Source: Medakamo hakoo
Taxonomy: Eukaryota > Chlorophyta > Trebouxiophyceae > Coccomyxaceae
Length of the DNA: 64,000 nucleotides
Reading direction: 5' to 3'
Assembly (NCBI GenBank): GCA_026636295.1
Contig: CP089450.1
Span: forward strand, 1,219,614-1,283,613
Position numbers and translations under genes: made by a program. A model generated the notes under the pieces. The model ran no database searches and had not been told where the DNA came from. It was given only the letters and a program-made list of their open reading frames with translations. Positions 39,330 through 48,920 of this stretch are shown here, piece after piece; position 1 is the stretch's first letter, and every line of letters starts with the position of its first letter.

Positions 39330-40574
39330 TCAACCTCCCGGCACGACGGGCGCAACCACGCCGGCCAGGAAGCCCACATCCACCCAGGCCGGCAGGGCGT
39401 CGCCCGCAAACCAGGGTTGCGCCAGTTTCAACCTGTACGCCGTGTCATTCCGGTCCAGGCGCGCGACCTCGGCCACGAGGTCGTCAGCAGACAAGCTGGC
39501 CGCGTCAATGTAGCTGGCCGGGTTGAAGGCGTGCGCGGCGCTGGGCGGGCCGTAATAAATGGGAATGGCGGCCGCCAGCATGGGGTTGACTAGCTTTTCC
39601 GTGGTGTACCCATCCAACAGCGTCGACTCGCCCGCAATGACAAACTTGCAGGCCCGGTACCGGTCGACGGCCGCGTCGTTGAACGTGAGCGTCGCGTTGG
39701 CGAGGCGCCTGTCTAGGACTGGCGCCGGCATCCAGGCCTGGCGCCGGTCTTGCTTGGCGGCGCCCAGTGGGGTGACGGCCTTGTACCGGTCGGTGAGGAG
39801 GTCAAACAGCGCGTCTCGCGCCGGCGATGCGTGGCTGTACATGAAGCACGCAAAGTGCGACTTGGACTTCATTGTCTGAGTAATGGTCTTGGGCGTTTTG
39901 CGGCCGACCAGGTCGGCCGGGCCCGCGCTGTGCCGTGAGCCTAGCAAGCTCATGGCCCAGGCCGGATAGTACCGCACAGCCGGCAGGACGGCGTGCGTTG
40001 CCACCGTTGACAGGACCAGGACAGGGCGGCCGCGGACCGCGGCTGCCGCCGCAAACGCCGCGACGCGGGCCGTGTCCGTCCGCGGCTCGGCCGCGCAGCC
40101 CAAAACGGCGGCGGTGCCGTAGTCGACCGCCAGGTCAGCGGGCGTCGCAGTGTCTACCGACATGATGACCAGGTCATACGGCGGTGCGAGGGCTGTGTCG
40201 TCGTCGGCGTCGTCCCGACCGACCCGAACCGGCCGGGGGTGCACGGCGTGCTCGATGGCCGGTTCCAGGAAACGAAAATAGTGGCCCTTGCCCACGTACA
40301 AGACATGGAGCGGGTCAATGGTGCGGGGTGGCCGTGCATCGACAGAGGCCTGCAGGAGAGTGGCGTGGTTGTGTCGTGCGGCCGGTCGCGCGTGGTGGCT
40401 GGCCCACCGCCTGCCATAGCGTGAGGCGCCCGCGGCGGTGGTGGGCGGCGGCCGTGATGCGGCGGTGGTGGCGTCCGGCCGCGCCGGCTGGTGGCGATGC
40501 GGCCCACACAGGGCCACCACAGCGGCCACGGCCACTGCAGCAGCAGCGGCAACGACCAACCACCGCCGCACCAT
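39330..40574 (-). CDS. GT10 alpha-fucosyltransferase-like enzyme
   Basis: 414 residues from the ATG at 40574; the open frame extends much further upstream but reads as low complexity. The N-terminal anchor is WLVVAAAAAVAVAAVVALC. The C-terminal half has the GT10 core: FACFMYSHASPARDALFDLL, then YRACKFVIAGESTLLDGYTT, running into EKLVNPMLAAAIPIYYGPP (about 320-345). The pattern F-x-E-N/T-x6-DYxTEKLxxxxxAxxVPVxxG is typical; here Gly-Tyr replaces Asp-Tyr before TTEK. These enzymes transfer L-fucose from GDP-fucose to GlcNAc or Glc in the Golgi, by inversion. A nearby nucleotide-sugar transporter could supply GDP-fucose. Its 3' flank is a copied transporter end. Confidence 0.82.
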   Translation of the reverse strand: MVRRWLVVAAAAAVAVAAVVALCGPHRHQPARPDATTAASRPPPTTAAGASRYGRRWASHHARPAARHNHATLLQASVDARPPRTIDPLHVLYVGKGHYFRFLEPAIEHAVHPRPVRVGRDDADDDTALAPPYDLVIMSVDTATPADLAVDYGTAAVLGCAAEPRTDTARVAAFAAAAAVRGRPVLVLSTVATHAVLPAVRYYPAWAMSLLGSRHSAGPADLVGRKTPKTITQTMKSKSHFACFMYSHASPARDALFDLLTDRYKAVTPLGAAKQDRRQAWMPAPVLDRRLANATLTFNDAAVDRYRACKFVIAGESTLLDGYTTEKLVNPMLAAAIPIYYGPPSAAHAFNPASYIDAASLSADDLVAEVARLDRNDTAYRLKLAQPWFAGDALPAWVDVGFLAGVVAPVVPGG

Positions 40575-41100
40575 GCGTTCAAAAAACGAGACGGCGGGGC
40601 GGTGGCGGCGCGCCACCCATGCAAGTGTGACGCACAAAACTAGCGCTGACTCGAGGCCTTCAGGTGCGCGGCCACGCCACAAAGCCGAGCGGTGCGTGCG
40701 TGTGGGTGGGGGTGGGTGGGTCGGTGAGTGGGTGGGTGGGTGCGGAATCGACGGTTGGACGATCGACGGAATCGGCGGTCTGTGTTGGCTTTGGGCGACA
40801 ACGCAGACGTCCAAGTGCACAGCCGTGGTGGTTGCATCGTCATCATGACGAGTCTGCTCCTCCGTCCTCACACCTGCGCACTTTTTCCCCCTCCTCCACA
40901 CAGCCTCTCTCCGGATTTCTGTGCTTCCTCCTCTTCGACCCTCTCCATCTCTGCGCCGCAGGACCTGTCCCACCCGCTCTGTGTCTGGTTCCGTGCCCGC
41001 ACCCTCCTGTGCGCGCGCCGCGCCGTCTGACTGTCGCGCACACAGCACGCACCACGCACCGGGCGCACGCAGGCCTCCCCCCAAAAGCCAACACACCCAC
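40575..41100. other. Divergent intergenic region (GT10 and FkbM-like gene)
   Basis: 526 bp between outward-facing starts. It contains GGGTGGGTGGG repeats at about 40705-40740 and pyrimidine-rich sequence at 40855-41000. Open frames here are low complexity. No motif is recognised. Confidence 0.45.
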
Positions 41101-42186
41101 ATGCCCGCCACCGACCGCCGGCAACACGGCCGGGTGGCGGCGGGCGCTGCCCTGGCAGCAGCCTGCGCCCTTGGCCTGCTGCACACGGCCTGGCGCCACG
41201 GGTCCACCACGCCCGGCTTCGCCACCCGCGTCCACACTGGGCGCTTGTGGACGGGCCTGGCTCGCCTCCACGCCACACCACGTGCAAGCACATCGCGTAC
41301 ACGCCCAGCGACTGGGAGGCCGAGTGGGTGGCCCAGGCCGACGACCTGGCGCAGCGCAACGCCATCTGCCCGACCATGATCGCCCAAAAGGCGAGTGTAG
41401 ACGCATGGCTAAGCGGCGTGGCCGCGTGCAAAGCAGACAGAGCTGGGTGTTGGTCGGGCTTGCCTGGGCGCGTGTTTTCCACCTTTGTCAAGGAGTGTGG
41501 TGATGGAAGTGGGGCGTCCGGCATGGTCGAGGAACGCATCGAACCCCTGGCCGGCCACATGCGCCACCCGCGCACGCCCGAAGCGTGCTTGCCGCCCGGG
41601 TCACCGGCTGTGAGTGTGGAACGACCGGTCGTATCTGTTACTGGGCGGCATGAGCCCTGCCGACCTGCGCGCCCGGTACCCTGGCCGTGCCATCCTGGTG
41701 GATGCCGGCACAAACAAGTATGCGACATCGCTGGGTTATTTAATTCCGGCGTACGCAGCCCTGGGCATCCATTTCGACGCCATCTACGCCTGGGAAGCCG
41801 CGGACGTGGACGCCAAGCAATACTGGGTTTCCGTCCCGGACGACGTCAAGCCCCGCCTCCATTTTTACAATGCGCCCATTTCGGCGGAACCCGGGTCGGG
41901 CATGAACCCCGTGGACTGGATTAAAGCCTTGCACAAGGCGGGCGATTTCATCGTGTTTAAACTTGACGTGGACAATGAAGCCATCGAGCGCGCGCTGGTC
42001 GACCAGATTGCGGCGCTGGACGACCCGGGCGCCCTCATCGCCGAAATGTTTTACGAAAAGCATTACGACACGCCCGACATGAACCTGTATTTTGCGGCCT
42101 ATCACTTTGACACCACGTACGCGGCCGCCATCAAGCTCATGCAGAAAATGAGGCAGGTGGGCGTGCGCATGCACTACTGGCCTTGA
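41101..42186 (+). CDS. FkbM-like methyltransferase-family protein with two apparent frame changes
   Basis: The N-terminus (from the ATG at 41101, anchor AAGAALAAACALGLLHTAW) is in one frame. The middle (about 41260-41610: CKHIAYTPSDWEAEWVAQA, AICPTMIAQK, FSTFVKECGD, IEPLAGHMRHP) is in another. The C-terminal part (from about 41615: WNDRSYLLLGGM, AILVDAGTNKYATSLGYL, FDAIYAWEA, FKLDVDNEAIE, ending VRMHYWP) returns to the first. The two shifts compensate. The C-terminal part resembles algal FkbM-like methyltransferases with the HYWP end. Explanations: very short unusual introns, small indels making a pseudogene, or assembly error. About 360 residues if intact. Confidence 0.55.
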
Positions 42187-42397
42187 GGATGGAAATGGGT
42201 TGGGTGGGTGGATGGGATGGGTGGAGATGTTGACGAGAACAAAGCAAAAGCACTTGGCTGTGTTTTTGGAAAGCACGCACACACACAACACACAGAAACT
42301 ACGGGTCCGGGGACGACGACAACCTCGCCACCCCAACGCAGCATCCACCGACGGCGGCGGCTTTGACCCACCACCCTACCTCTTGCATCAAAACCCC

Positions 42398-43417
42398 ATG
42401 CCTCCCCAGCCCGCCCAGCAGCGCCGGTGGACGGCGGTGGCGGGCGTGGCCCTGGCCGTGACGCTGGTCGTGTACGTGCTGCGCACGGGCGGTGGAACAG
42501 GGGGCGGCGGCGTGCCCACCGCGCCGGGCGGCCGCCGGGCGGGCGCGCACGTGACGGAGGCGGTGGCGGCGGTGGCGGCCATGCCGGCCAAGGGTGCCCA
42601 ACCGCCATCCCCTCGCGACTTCATTTCCATCAAGCCCACGTTTGCCGCGTCGGGAACGGACAAGCTGCCCCGGCATGGCTATCACCGCTTTTACGATCAG
42701 TTTTTACAGCCGCTGTACGGCAAGGCTGTGCGCATGGTCGAGATTGGCGTGTTGAACGGGGAGTCCCTGCACGCGTGGCAGACGGTGTTTGAACCCGCCA
42801 AATCCACCATTTTTGGCGTGTCCTGGCCCGAAACGCAGCAAGTCAAGACCAAGCTGGACTCCAACGTGCACGTCCTCTTCCGGGACCAGTCCAATTGCGC
42901 GCACTTGGATGATGTTGCGGCGACCGCGGGCGCGGAACCGTTGGACTTGGTCATCGACGACGGCTCCCACGAGCCGGGCCACCAACTCAAGACGCTGGTC
43001 AAGCTCTTCCCGCGCGTCGCGCCGGGCGGTTTCTACGTCATCGAAGACATCGAGACCAGTTATTGGGACGGGCCGGGCGCGGCCATTTATGGGTACCCGC
43101 TCGTCAATGTGGGCGTCGACACGACCGGCTCCATCATGCCGGCCATGCGCCTTCTTGTCGAAGTCCTGCACCAGCGGTACGCGGTGCCCTCGTCATCCTA
43201 CGACCGGACCTTCCACGTTATCGACGCGGGCGTCGACCCGGACGTGGCCTGGGTCATGTTTGCGCAAAACATGGTGGTCATCCGCAAGAAAGACGCGGAC
43301 GACCGGGCGTATGAGGTGCCGATTACCAACATTGCCAGCGGGGCGAGCTGGAAGGCGTACTGGCAGACTCAGCGCGTGCGCGGGATTGTGGAGCAAGCCC
43401 AGGCGTGGAAGTGTTGA
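42398..43417 (+). CDS. Sugar O-methyltransferase-like protein, type II membrane
   Basis: 339 residues from the ATG at 42398. The anchor WTAVAGVALAVTLVVYVL follows a basic start. The domain begins GTDKLPRHGYHRFYDQFLQP (about 88), then MVEIGVLNGESLHAW (motif I), IFGVSW, LDLVIDDGSHEPGHQLK (about 190) and PGGFYVIEDIETSYW. The DDGSH plus ED-ET-YW arrangement is that of metal-dependent sugar O-methyltransferases such as the rhamnose or mycinose methyltransferases of bacterial natural-product pathways. A Golgi glycan methyltransferase is the simplest reading. It follows the FkbM-like gene by 211 bp on the same strand. Confidence 0.8.
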   Translation: MPPQPAQQRRWTAVAGVALAVTLVVYVLRTGGGTGGGGVPTAPGGRRAGAHVTEAVAAVAAMPAKGAQPPSPRDFISIKPTFAASGTDKLPRHGYHRFYDQFLQPLYGKAVRMVEIGVLNGESLHAWQTVFEPAKSTIFGVSWPETQQVKTKLDSNVHVLFRDQSNCAHLDDVAATAGAEPLDLVIDDGSHEPGHQLKTLVKLFPRVAPGGFYVIEDIETSYWDGPGAAIYGYPLVNVGVDTTGSIMPAMRLLVEVLHQRYAVPSSSYDRTFHVIDAGVDPDVAWVMFAQNMVVIRKKDADDRAYEVPITNIASGASWKAYWQTQRVRGIVEQAQAWKC

Positions 43418-43749
43418 CAGGAGGAGGGGTGGGAGGTGCCACCTCCGGTCTCGCCACGAGTCAGTGGTGGGGATGGGGGTAGGTGGCCTGGTGGCCCGGA
43501 TGCGTGTTGCCCCAGCCCGACAAATTTTGCTCAGCCCCCTCACCCAATGCACCGAGCCTCTCCCATGGCCATATAGGCCTACACCGCCGCTCTCTACACC
43601 CCACTCTAGCTTGATTCGCGGCCGACGGCACCACAGGCGACGCGGCGCCGTCGCCAGTTTTTTGACTATGCTGCCTGCAAACGCCGGGCGCCGCCAGTGG
43701 AAAAACAGTCTGTCCCCCCTCCCCCACACACGCCCCCCCTAACACCCCT
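43418..43749. other. Convergent intergenic region
   Basis: 332 bp between the 3' ends of the sugar methyltransferase (+) and the LicD-like gene (-). There are C-rich blocks near 43720-43745 and no recognisable feature. Confidence 0.45.
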
Positions 43750-44826
43750 CTAAACCTCGCCGTGCAGCGTCTGCCGCACCGTCCGCCAGTCGCCATACAG
43801 CTTGGTCAGCAGCCGTTCCGGGTGGGATGGAAACGGTAAGGTCATGGCGGCAATTGTTTTGTTTTTTAAAGGAAACACGTCGGCGTGGTCGAACGATTTC
43901 AGGGCGACCTTGTACAAGCGCCGACGCCGGGTGCTGCCACGCACTGGTTTGCCCACCCTGGGCTGCATGAGGTACACGTCCACATACCGGTGCGTGTCAT
44001 AGTACGGCGGCGGGTCGGTGGTTCGTGCCTTTTGGAGGTCGGGGTGCAGGCCGCCCGCAAAATGTTGGCCAATGCACGCCCGGACCATGGTCGGCATGTC
44101 CTTGACGACGTGATAGCCTTGGGCGTGCAGAGCGTGCACAAAGGGCGACGCCGTCGTGGCCGTGTATTCTTCAAACCAGGCCGCGTCCACGGCAAAGTCG
44201 ACGTCCATGTGGACGGGGTTGGGGGAGAGAGACTACGTTGGGGTGGGGTGGGGGGTGGGGTGGGGTGTGGGGGTTGCCTGTTCAGGACGGAATGATGGCA
44301 GCACTCTGCGCCGTCCTCCCCACCCACCACCACGCCTATGGTCTCCTACCTGGTTCCGCACCAGCCCCAACAGTGTGCCGTACACGGGCAGCCACGTCGC
44401 GTGCGTGCAGGCCAGGGCCCGCATGACGGCCTTGGCCAGGGCGTAGTGTGCATGTGTGCACGTGTCTGGGTCGGGGCACGCGTACCGCATGCACCCGGCC
44501 CATGTCTGTGGCAGCAGCCGGGCAAGCTGGTGGGGACGGAGCGGCAGGACCTTGGACGGAGGCCTGGGCCTTGCCGTGGTGTTGCCGCCCTCGTCATCCA
44601 TGGCGCATGCCCACATGGGATCCACAAAATGCGGCGGCGCGCTTGGCGCGGCGGGGGTTGGCGCAGCGGCGGTCGGCGCAGTGGCGGTAGGCAACGTGGC
44701 GTCGGCCGGCAGGGCGGCGGCGGCGGCGGCGGCCTGGGTCATGAGCAGCAGGCCAAGCGTGATGCAGGCAGGGACGATCGGCAGGCGCCACGGCCCGGCC
44801 GTGCCGGCGTGGGCGTGGCGGAGCAT
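43750..44826 (-). CDS. LicD/fukutin-like protein, third member (2 exons)
   Basis: Exon 1 is 44350-44826 and exon 2 is 43750-44232. Joined in phase 0 they give 319 residues. The junction reads YGTLLGLVRNQ then SLSPNPVHMDVDFAVDAAWF, which restores the LicD/fukutin motif: a YGTLLG-x-R strand followed shortly by an acidic cluster (here DVDF). An N-terminal anchor (ITLGLLLMTQAAAAAAAL) and an Ala/Pro linker precede it. Later YVDVYLMQP and FPLKNKTIAAMTLPFPSHPE match the family's C-terminal half. LicD proteins transfer phosphocholine or another phosphodiester group, and fukutin and FKRP transfer ribitol-5-phosphate. The acidic cluster is shorter than in the two other copies nearby. Confidence 0.72.
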
Positions 44827-45063
44827 GAAAAGACGCCTCTGCCAGCTGTGGCAGTCGTCAAGGCAAGGCACGGCAGTCCCGCACGGTCCCAGACCAGCCG
44901 CCGGTCATGCAGCAGTTTTGTCGGACTGCGGAGGCACTGCGGGAGCCTGCCCGCCCGCACGCGCACGCACACACACGTGCGCCGCGTGGGGTTTGTTTGG
45001 TTGTTTGCCGTGCGGGAGATGACGTGTGTGTTGGCCTGTTTCTCCTTTCTTTTTCGTGAACCC

Positions 45064-45960
45064 TCAACATTGCCTGACATCCTCACCCCCCGCCCTCCGC
45101 CCATCCAGCACTGCCCGCAAGTAAAACCAGCCGCTACCGTACCCCGGCCGGGGCCCCACCACACACGCCAGGCGAAGGTGCGCCCGCACCACCTGCGTCA
45201 TCGTCGTCTGGTCGTCGCCCACAAACTCGCCCTTGGCGTGCCTTGCCAGCAATGCCTCGTAAAAAGTGCGGTTCCAGGCGCGCCATGCCTCGACATCACC
45301 CGCCATGGCGCCGCCGCCAATGGCCTTGGCCGGGTTGGTGTGCAGAGTGCTGGTGTTTAACAACAGCAGCCGGCCTGGGTGCAGGCACGCGGGTGTTGGC
45401 GCCCACGGTGGGTCGGCGCTGTCCCTGAAATATCCATAGTCGACCCAGGCGAAATAGCTCGACCCAAACGGATTCACGCGCGTGGCTTCCATGACAAAAC
45501 TCGTCTTCTCTAACCACACACGAAACAAGTGAACGCTGTGGATAAACTGCTCCGGGTCGATGGCCAGCTGGGCGCCCCAGTCGATGCCCAGGTTGGACAC
45601 GTAAAAATCGTCGGGGTGTTTGAAGATGACGTGCGTGTTGGTTTGTGGCCGGGCGCGTGCAGCAGCAGGCATGGAGGCAGTGTCATCGGTGAAAAAGACG
45701 ACAGGCGCCCGCATGCGCATGAAGTTGGCGCCCCACTGCGCATAGTCCGACCTGGAATGCTTGGCCGGGCCAGGGTAGTAGGCCGACACGATGGTGAGTG
45801 GGTGGGGTTGGTGTTGCCACGGTGTCAGCTGGGCACCATCGCGGCGCCGGTGCCGCGCCGGGCGGACGGGGAGCGGACTGTGACTTGGGCTGGTGTGAGC
45901 GTGTGCGCACGACGACGCACAAAGCACAATGACGATGAAGAACAACACAGCCGCCTTCAT
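45064..45960 (-). CDS. YibB/HtrL-family (WlaTC-like) putative glycosyltransferase
   Basis: 298 residues with a strong cleavable leader (MKAAVLFFIVIVLCASSCAHA). The rest resembles the bacterial HtrL/YibB family: TIVSAYYPGPAKHSRSDYAQ, WGANFMRMRAPVVFFTDD, RVWLEKTSFVMEATRVNPF, YFAWVDYGYFRD and FVGDDQTTMTQVV. In that family the YxW-NFM-x-VFFTDD strand and a later WVDxG motif are conserved, and lipopolysaccharide loci carry it. The putative metal site would be TDD or WVDYG. Luminal targeting by the leader places it with the other glycan enzymes. The acceptor is unknown. Confidence 0.72.
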   Translation of the reverse strand: MKAAVLFFIVIVLCASSCAHAHTSPSHSPLPVRPARHRRRDGAQLTPWQHQPHPLTIVSAYYPGPAKHSRSDYAQWGANFMRMRAPVVFFTDDTASMPAAARARPQTNTHVIFKHPDDFYVSNLGIDWGAQLAIDPEQFIHSVHLFRVWLEKTSFVMEATRVNPFGSSYFAWVDYGYFRDSADPPWAPTPACLHPGRLLLLNTSTLHTNPAKAIGGGAMAGDVEAWRAWNRTFYEALLARHAKGEFVGDDQTTMTQVVRAHLRLACVVGPRPGYGSGWFYLRAVLDGRRAGGEDVRQC

Positions 45961-46154
45961 TTATTCCGTGTGGACAGCGTCACATGGGTTTGTGTCTGGC
46001 TGCGTGCGAGGTTGTTGGCAGCACACGTCAAACCAGAGGCCGCGTCCCACAGCGGAACCGATGTCCAGTCGCCTGCCTAAAAATTTGGGGGTGGGAAGAC
46101 TGTGCTGGACCGACAGAAGTCTGCTGGAAGGAGCAAAAAAAAGACAGACAAAAT

Positions 46155-47357
46155 CTACACTGAGCGCTGCTGCTCGCCAAGGCCGCTCCCTCCTGCCGCT
46201 GCCACCGCCCCTTGCAACAGGCTAGGCAGCAACGCACGCACACCGCCACCATCACCCGCCCCCACCACTTCCTCCCCTACCACAAACGGCACGTGCCGGG
46301 CAGCCGCACAGCAGTTGATGCGCATGTTGGCCCTGTCCAGGCGGACGGGTTTTTCGGTGCGGTGGTTGTACCCGCCAGTCACGCACGCCCGCCACTTGTA
46401 CCCGAGTGACGCGTACTCGGGCGCCGGCCCGGGCAACGCCAAACCGCCAAAGTAGTACACCCGCGCCGGCAGGACAGACTCCACGGGAAACGACCGCCCC
46501 CTGCCAGACAGGTCGCCACTGATGGCACTCTCCTCCCAGGACGTTTGCGTCGTCCGCGACAGGAAAATGTCAGCAAACGGCCAGCGCCAGGGGTAGGACG
46601 AAGAGTTTAGAGAAATGAGGGTAGACGGATCGCAGGCAGACGCTGTGCCACGGCCGCACCGGTCTTGAACGTGCAGCTTGATGTACCCACCATACAGCGG
46701 GTTGGACACGCAGTGCACGGTCAAGTCTGGGTGAAAGGCGTGGGTCATGGCTGCGCACTGATTCATGTACGCGGCATACGCTTGGTACGGCATGGCCAAG
46801 TCGACGTCGTCATCCCACGGAATGGGGCCGCCATGCCGCAGCGCGCCTATGAAAGAGCCGGCGTACAACATGACGGTCGTGCCGGCGTGGGACGCTATAG
46901 CGGACGCGATTTTAATTGTGCACACCATGTACGCGGCCTGGACGGTCGTCACAACGGGCACCTCGCCGTGGGCTTGTGCAAAGTAGGGAAATGCCTGGAA
47001 GTGGGTGACAACCTCAGGGCAGGCGGCCGCCATCCAGGGCGGAAAGGTCGGGGCTTGGGTGTCGGGCGCTGTCAGCGGCTTGAACAACGCGGCTGTCGCA
47101 CTGGCCGACGGATGGCAATCGTACGGAAAAGACGCATTGGCTGCCACCGCCTTGTACATATGCGGCTGGAGTGGCGCCACGCTGGTGCGGGCCGGACGGT
47201 GTGCGGGTCGAGCCGTGGTGTCATGGTGGGCCGCAGGCGCGCCGCCAGCGTTAGCAATAAAGTCCAACCACACGACCGCAGCCATCAGGGCGACGGGGAC
47301 GCGGGCGTCCCTGCGAAAGGGCAACCAAAGCGAGCGACGCGCCGAGCAGCCCCGCAT
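46155..47357 (-). CDS. LicD-family protein, divergent pair member A
   Basis: 400 residues from the ATG at 47357; the frame extends upstream through microsatellite sequence that is not protein-like. A hydrophobic segment (VALMAAVVWLDFIANAGGA) gives the leader. The LicD motif is complete: GSFIGALRHGGPIPWDDDVD (about 168-188), preceded by a long conserved region (SFPYDCHPSA, FPPWMAAACPEVVTHFQAFP). C-terminal features are WRWPFADIFLSRT and YYFGGLALPGP. It is a close paralog of the gene at 47672-48832, transcribed away from it. It probably transfers a phosphodiester group onto a glycan in the Golgi lumen. Confidence 0.82.
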   Translation of the reverse strand: MRGCSARRSLWLPFRRDARVPVALMAAVVWLDFIANAGGAPAAHHDTTARPAHRPARTSVAPLQPHMYKAVAANASFPYDCHPSASATAALFKPLTAPDTQAPTFPPWMAAACPEVVTHFQAFPYFAQAHGEVPVVTTVQAAYMVCTIKIASAIASHAGTTVMLYAGSFIGALRHGGPIPWDDDVDLAMPYQAYAAYMNQCAAMTHAFHPDLTVHCVSNPLYGGYIKLHVQDRCGRGTASACDPSTLISLNSSSYPWRWPFADIFLSRTTQTSWEESAISGDLSGRGRSFPVESVLPARVYYFGGLALPGPAPEYASLGYKWRACVTGGYNHRTEKPVRLDRANMRINCCAAARHVPFVVGEEVVGAGDGGGVRALLPSLLQGAVAAAGGSGLGEQQRSV

Positions 47358-47671
<314 letters not shown>

Positions 47672-48832
47672 ATGCCCGCCAGGCGCGGCAGCGGCGCGGC
47701 CTGCCTGGCGGTCGTGGCGGGCGTGCTGTACGCCCTGGCCGCGACTGTGCGCGGTTATTCGTCAGCCGGCGTGCGTGCCATGGCGAGGCGCCGTGGTGGT
47801 CGTGGCAGTGGGGCCGTGCACTCAGCAGTCGGTGCGATGTTCCCGTACGACTGCTCACCCCCCGCTGCCAACACGTCGGCTTTGCTGGTCCCGCTCACAG
47901 CGGGGATGGACGACGAGTGCATCGGCTTTCCTGCGTGGATGCACGCCGTCTGTCCGGAAGTCGTCGCCCATTTCACGGCTTTCCCCTACTTCACCTCAAC
48001 CCACGCCACCATCCCCGTCATAACGACTGTCCAAGCCGCCCACATCGTGTGCACCGTGAAAATCATCTCCGAAATCGGTGCTGCTGTGGGAGCCGACATC
48101 ATGCTGTACCACGGCTCCCTCATCGGCGCCCTGCGCCACGGCGGGCCCATCCCATGGGACGACGACGCGGACCTGGCCATGAGCTTTGCGAGTGGGATTG
48201 CATTTTTGGAGGCGTGCAAGGCCATGGAGAGCGCGTTCCACCCGGACATCAGCGTCCACTGCCAGCGCCATTCCGTGTTTGTCAAAGTCTACGTCCAAGA
48301 CAGGTGTCCGGATGGTGGCGCGTCAACGGACTGCACCACCGTCTCCTCCGCCACGCCAAAGACCTGGCGGTGGCCGTACGCCGACATTTTCTTGTACCGG
48401 ACGACGGCGTCGCAATGGCAGGAGAGCGGGCATGATGGAAGCCGGTCTCCACGCGACCATGCTTTCCCTCTAGCCACCGTCTTTCCTGTGGATCGGTATT
48501 ATTTCGGTGGCCTGACCCTGCCAGGCCCTCGACCGTTGTACGCGGACGCGGCGTACAAAACTTGGAAGGCCTGCCGTACCAGCACTTTTGACCACCGGAC
48601 TGAAGCCTGGGTGCACGGTGATGTGGCCAATACGCAGCTCAATTGTTGCGAGGCAGCCCGGCACCTGCCGTTTGTGGTGCAAGGTAATGATGGTGAACGG
48701 GAGTTGGTGGGCGGGCGTGGAGCAGCGCCGTGTCAGATTGGACGCGCTGCTGGTCGCTGCGGGGGCGAGCGAGCGAAGTTCAGGCAGGAGAGAAAAAAGT
48801 CGAGAGAGAGCTGGCGCGCCATCACGTGTTAG
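47672..48832 (+). CDS. LicD-family protein, divergent pair member B
   Basis: 386 residues from the ATG at 47672. The N-terminal leader is CLAVVAGVLYALAATV. It shares with member A the blocks MFPYDCSPPA, FPAWMHAVCPEVVAHFTAFP, TTVQAAHIVCTVKIISEIG and the catalytic GSLIGALRHGGPIPWDDDAD (about 150-170), then WRWPYADIFLYRT and YYFGGLTLPGPRP. Both therefore arose from one gene and are arranged head to head. The last ~50 residues are basic and differ from A, possibly a new C-terminus read into 3' flank. Like A it is a predicted phosphodiester transferase acting on glycans. Confidence 0.82.
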   Translation: MPARRGSGAACLAVVAGVLYALAATVRGYSSAGVRAMARRRGGRGSGAVHSAVGAMFPYDCSPPAANTSALLVPLTAGMDDECIGFPAWMHAVCPEVVAHFTAFPYFTSTHATIPVITTVQAAHIVCTVKIISEIGAAVGADIMLYHGSLIGALRHGGPIPWDDDADLAMSFASGIAFLEACKAMESAFHPDISVHCQRHSVFVKVYVQDRCPDGGASTDCTTVSSATPKTWRWPYADIFLYRTTASQWQESGHDGSRSPRDHAFPLATVFPVDRYYFGGLTLPGPRPLYADAAYKTWKACRTSTFDHRTEAWVHGDVANTQLNCCEAARHLPFVVQGNDGERELVGGRGAAPCQIGRAAGRCGGERAKFRQERKKSRESWRAITC

Positions 48833-48920
48833 AACTGCATTTGTGTGTCTGTGTTTGTCCACGCACACATGGCGAGGTAGCAAACGTAGCGCACATACCC
48901 GTCAGCGGCAGGCACCACCA

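Noticed and set aside
41499-41614. A 115-bp GT-AG intron that would restore the frame of the FkbM-like gene
   Set aside because: The lengths work, but it would remove IEPLAGHMRHP, which looks like real protein, and the acceptor CTGTGAG lacks a pyrimidine tract unlike the other introns here.
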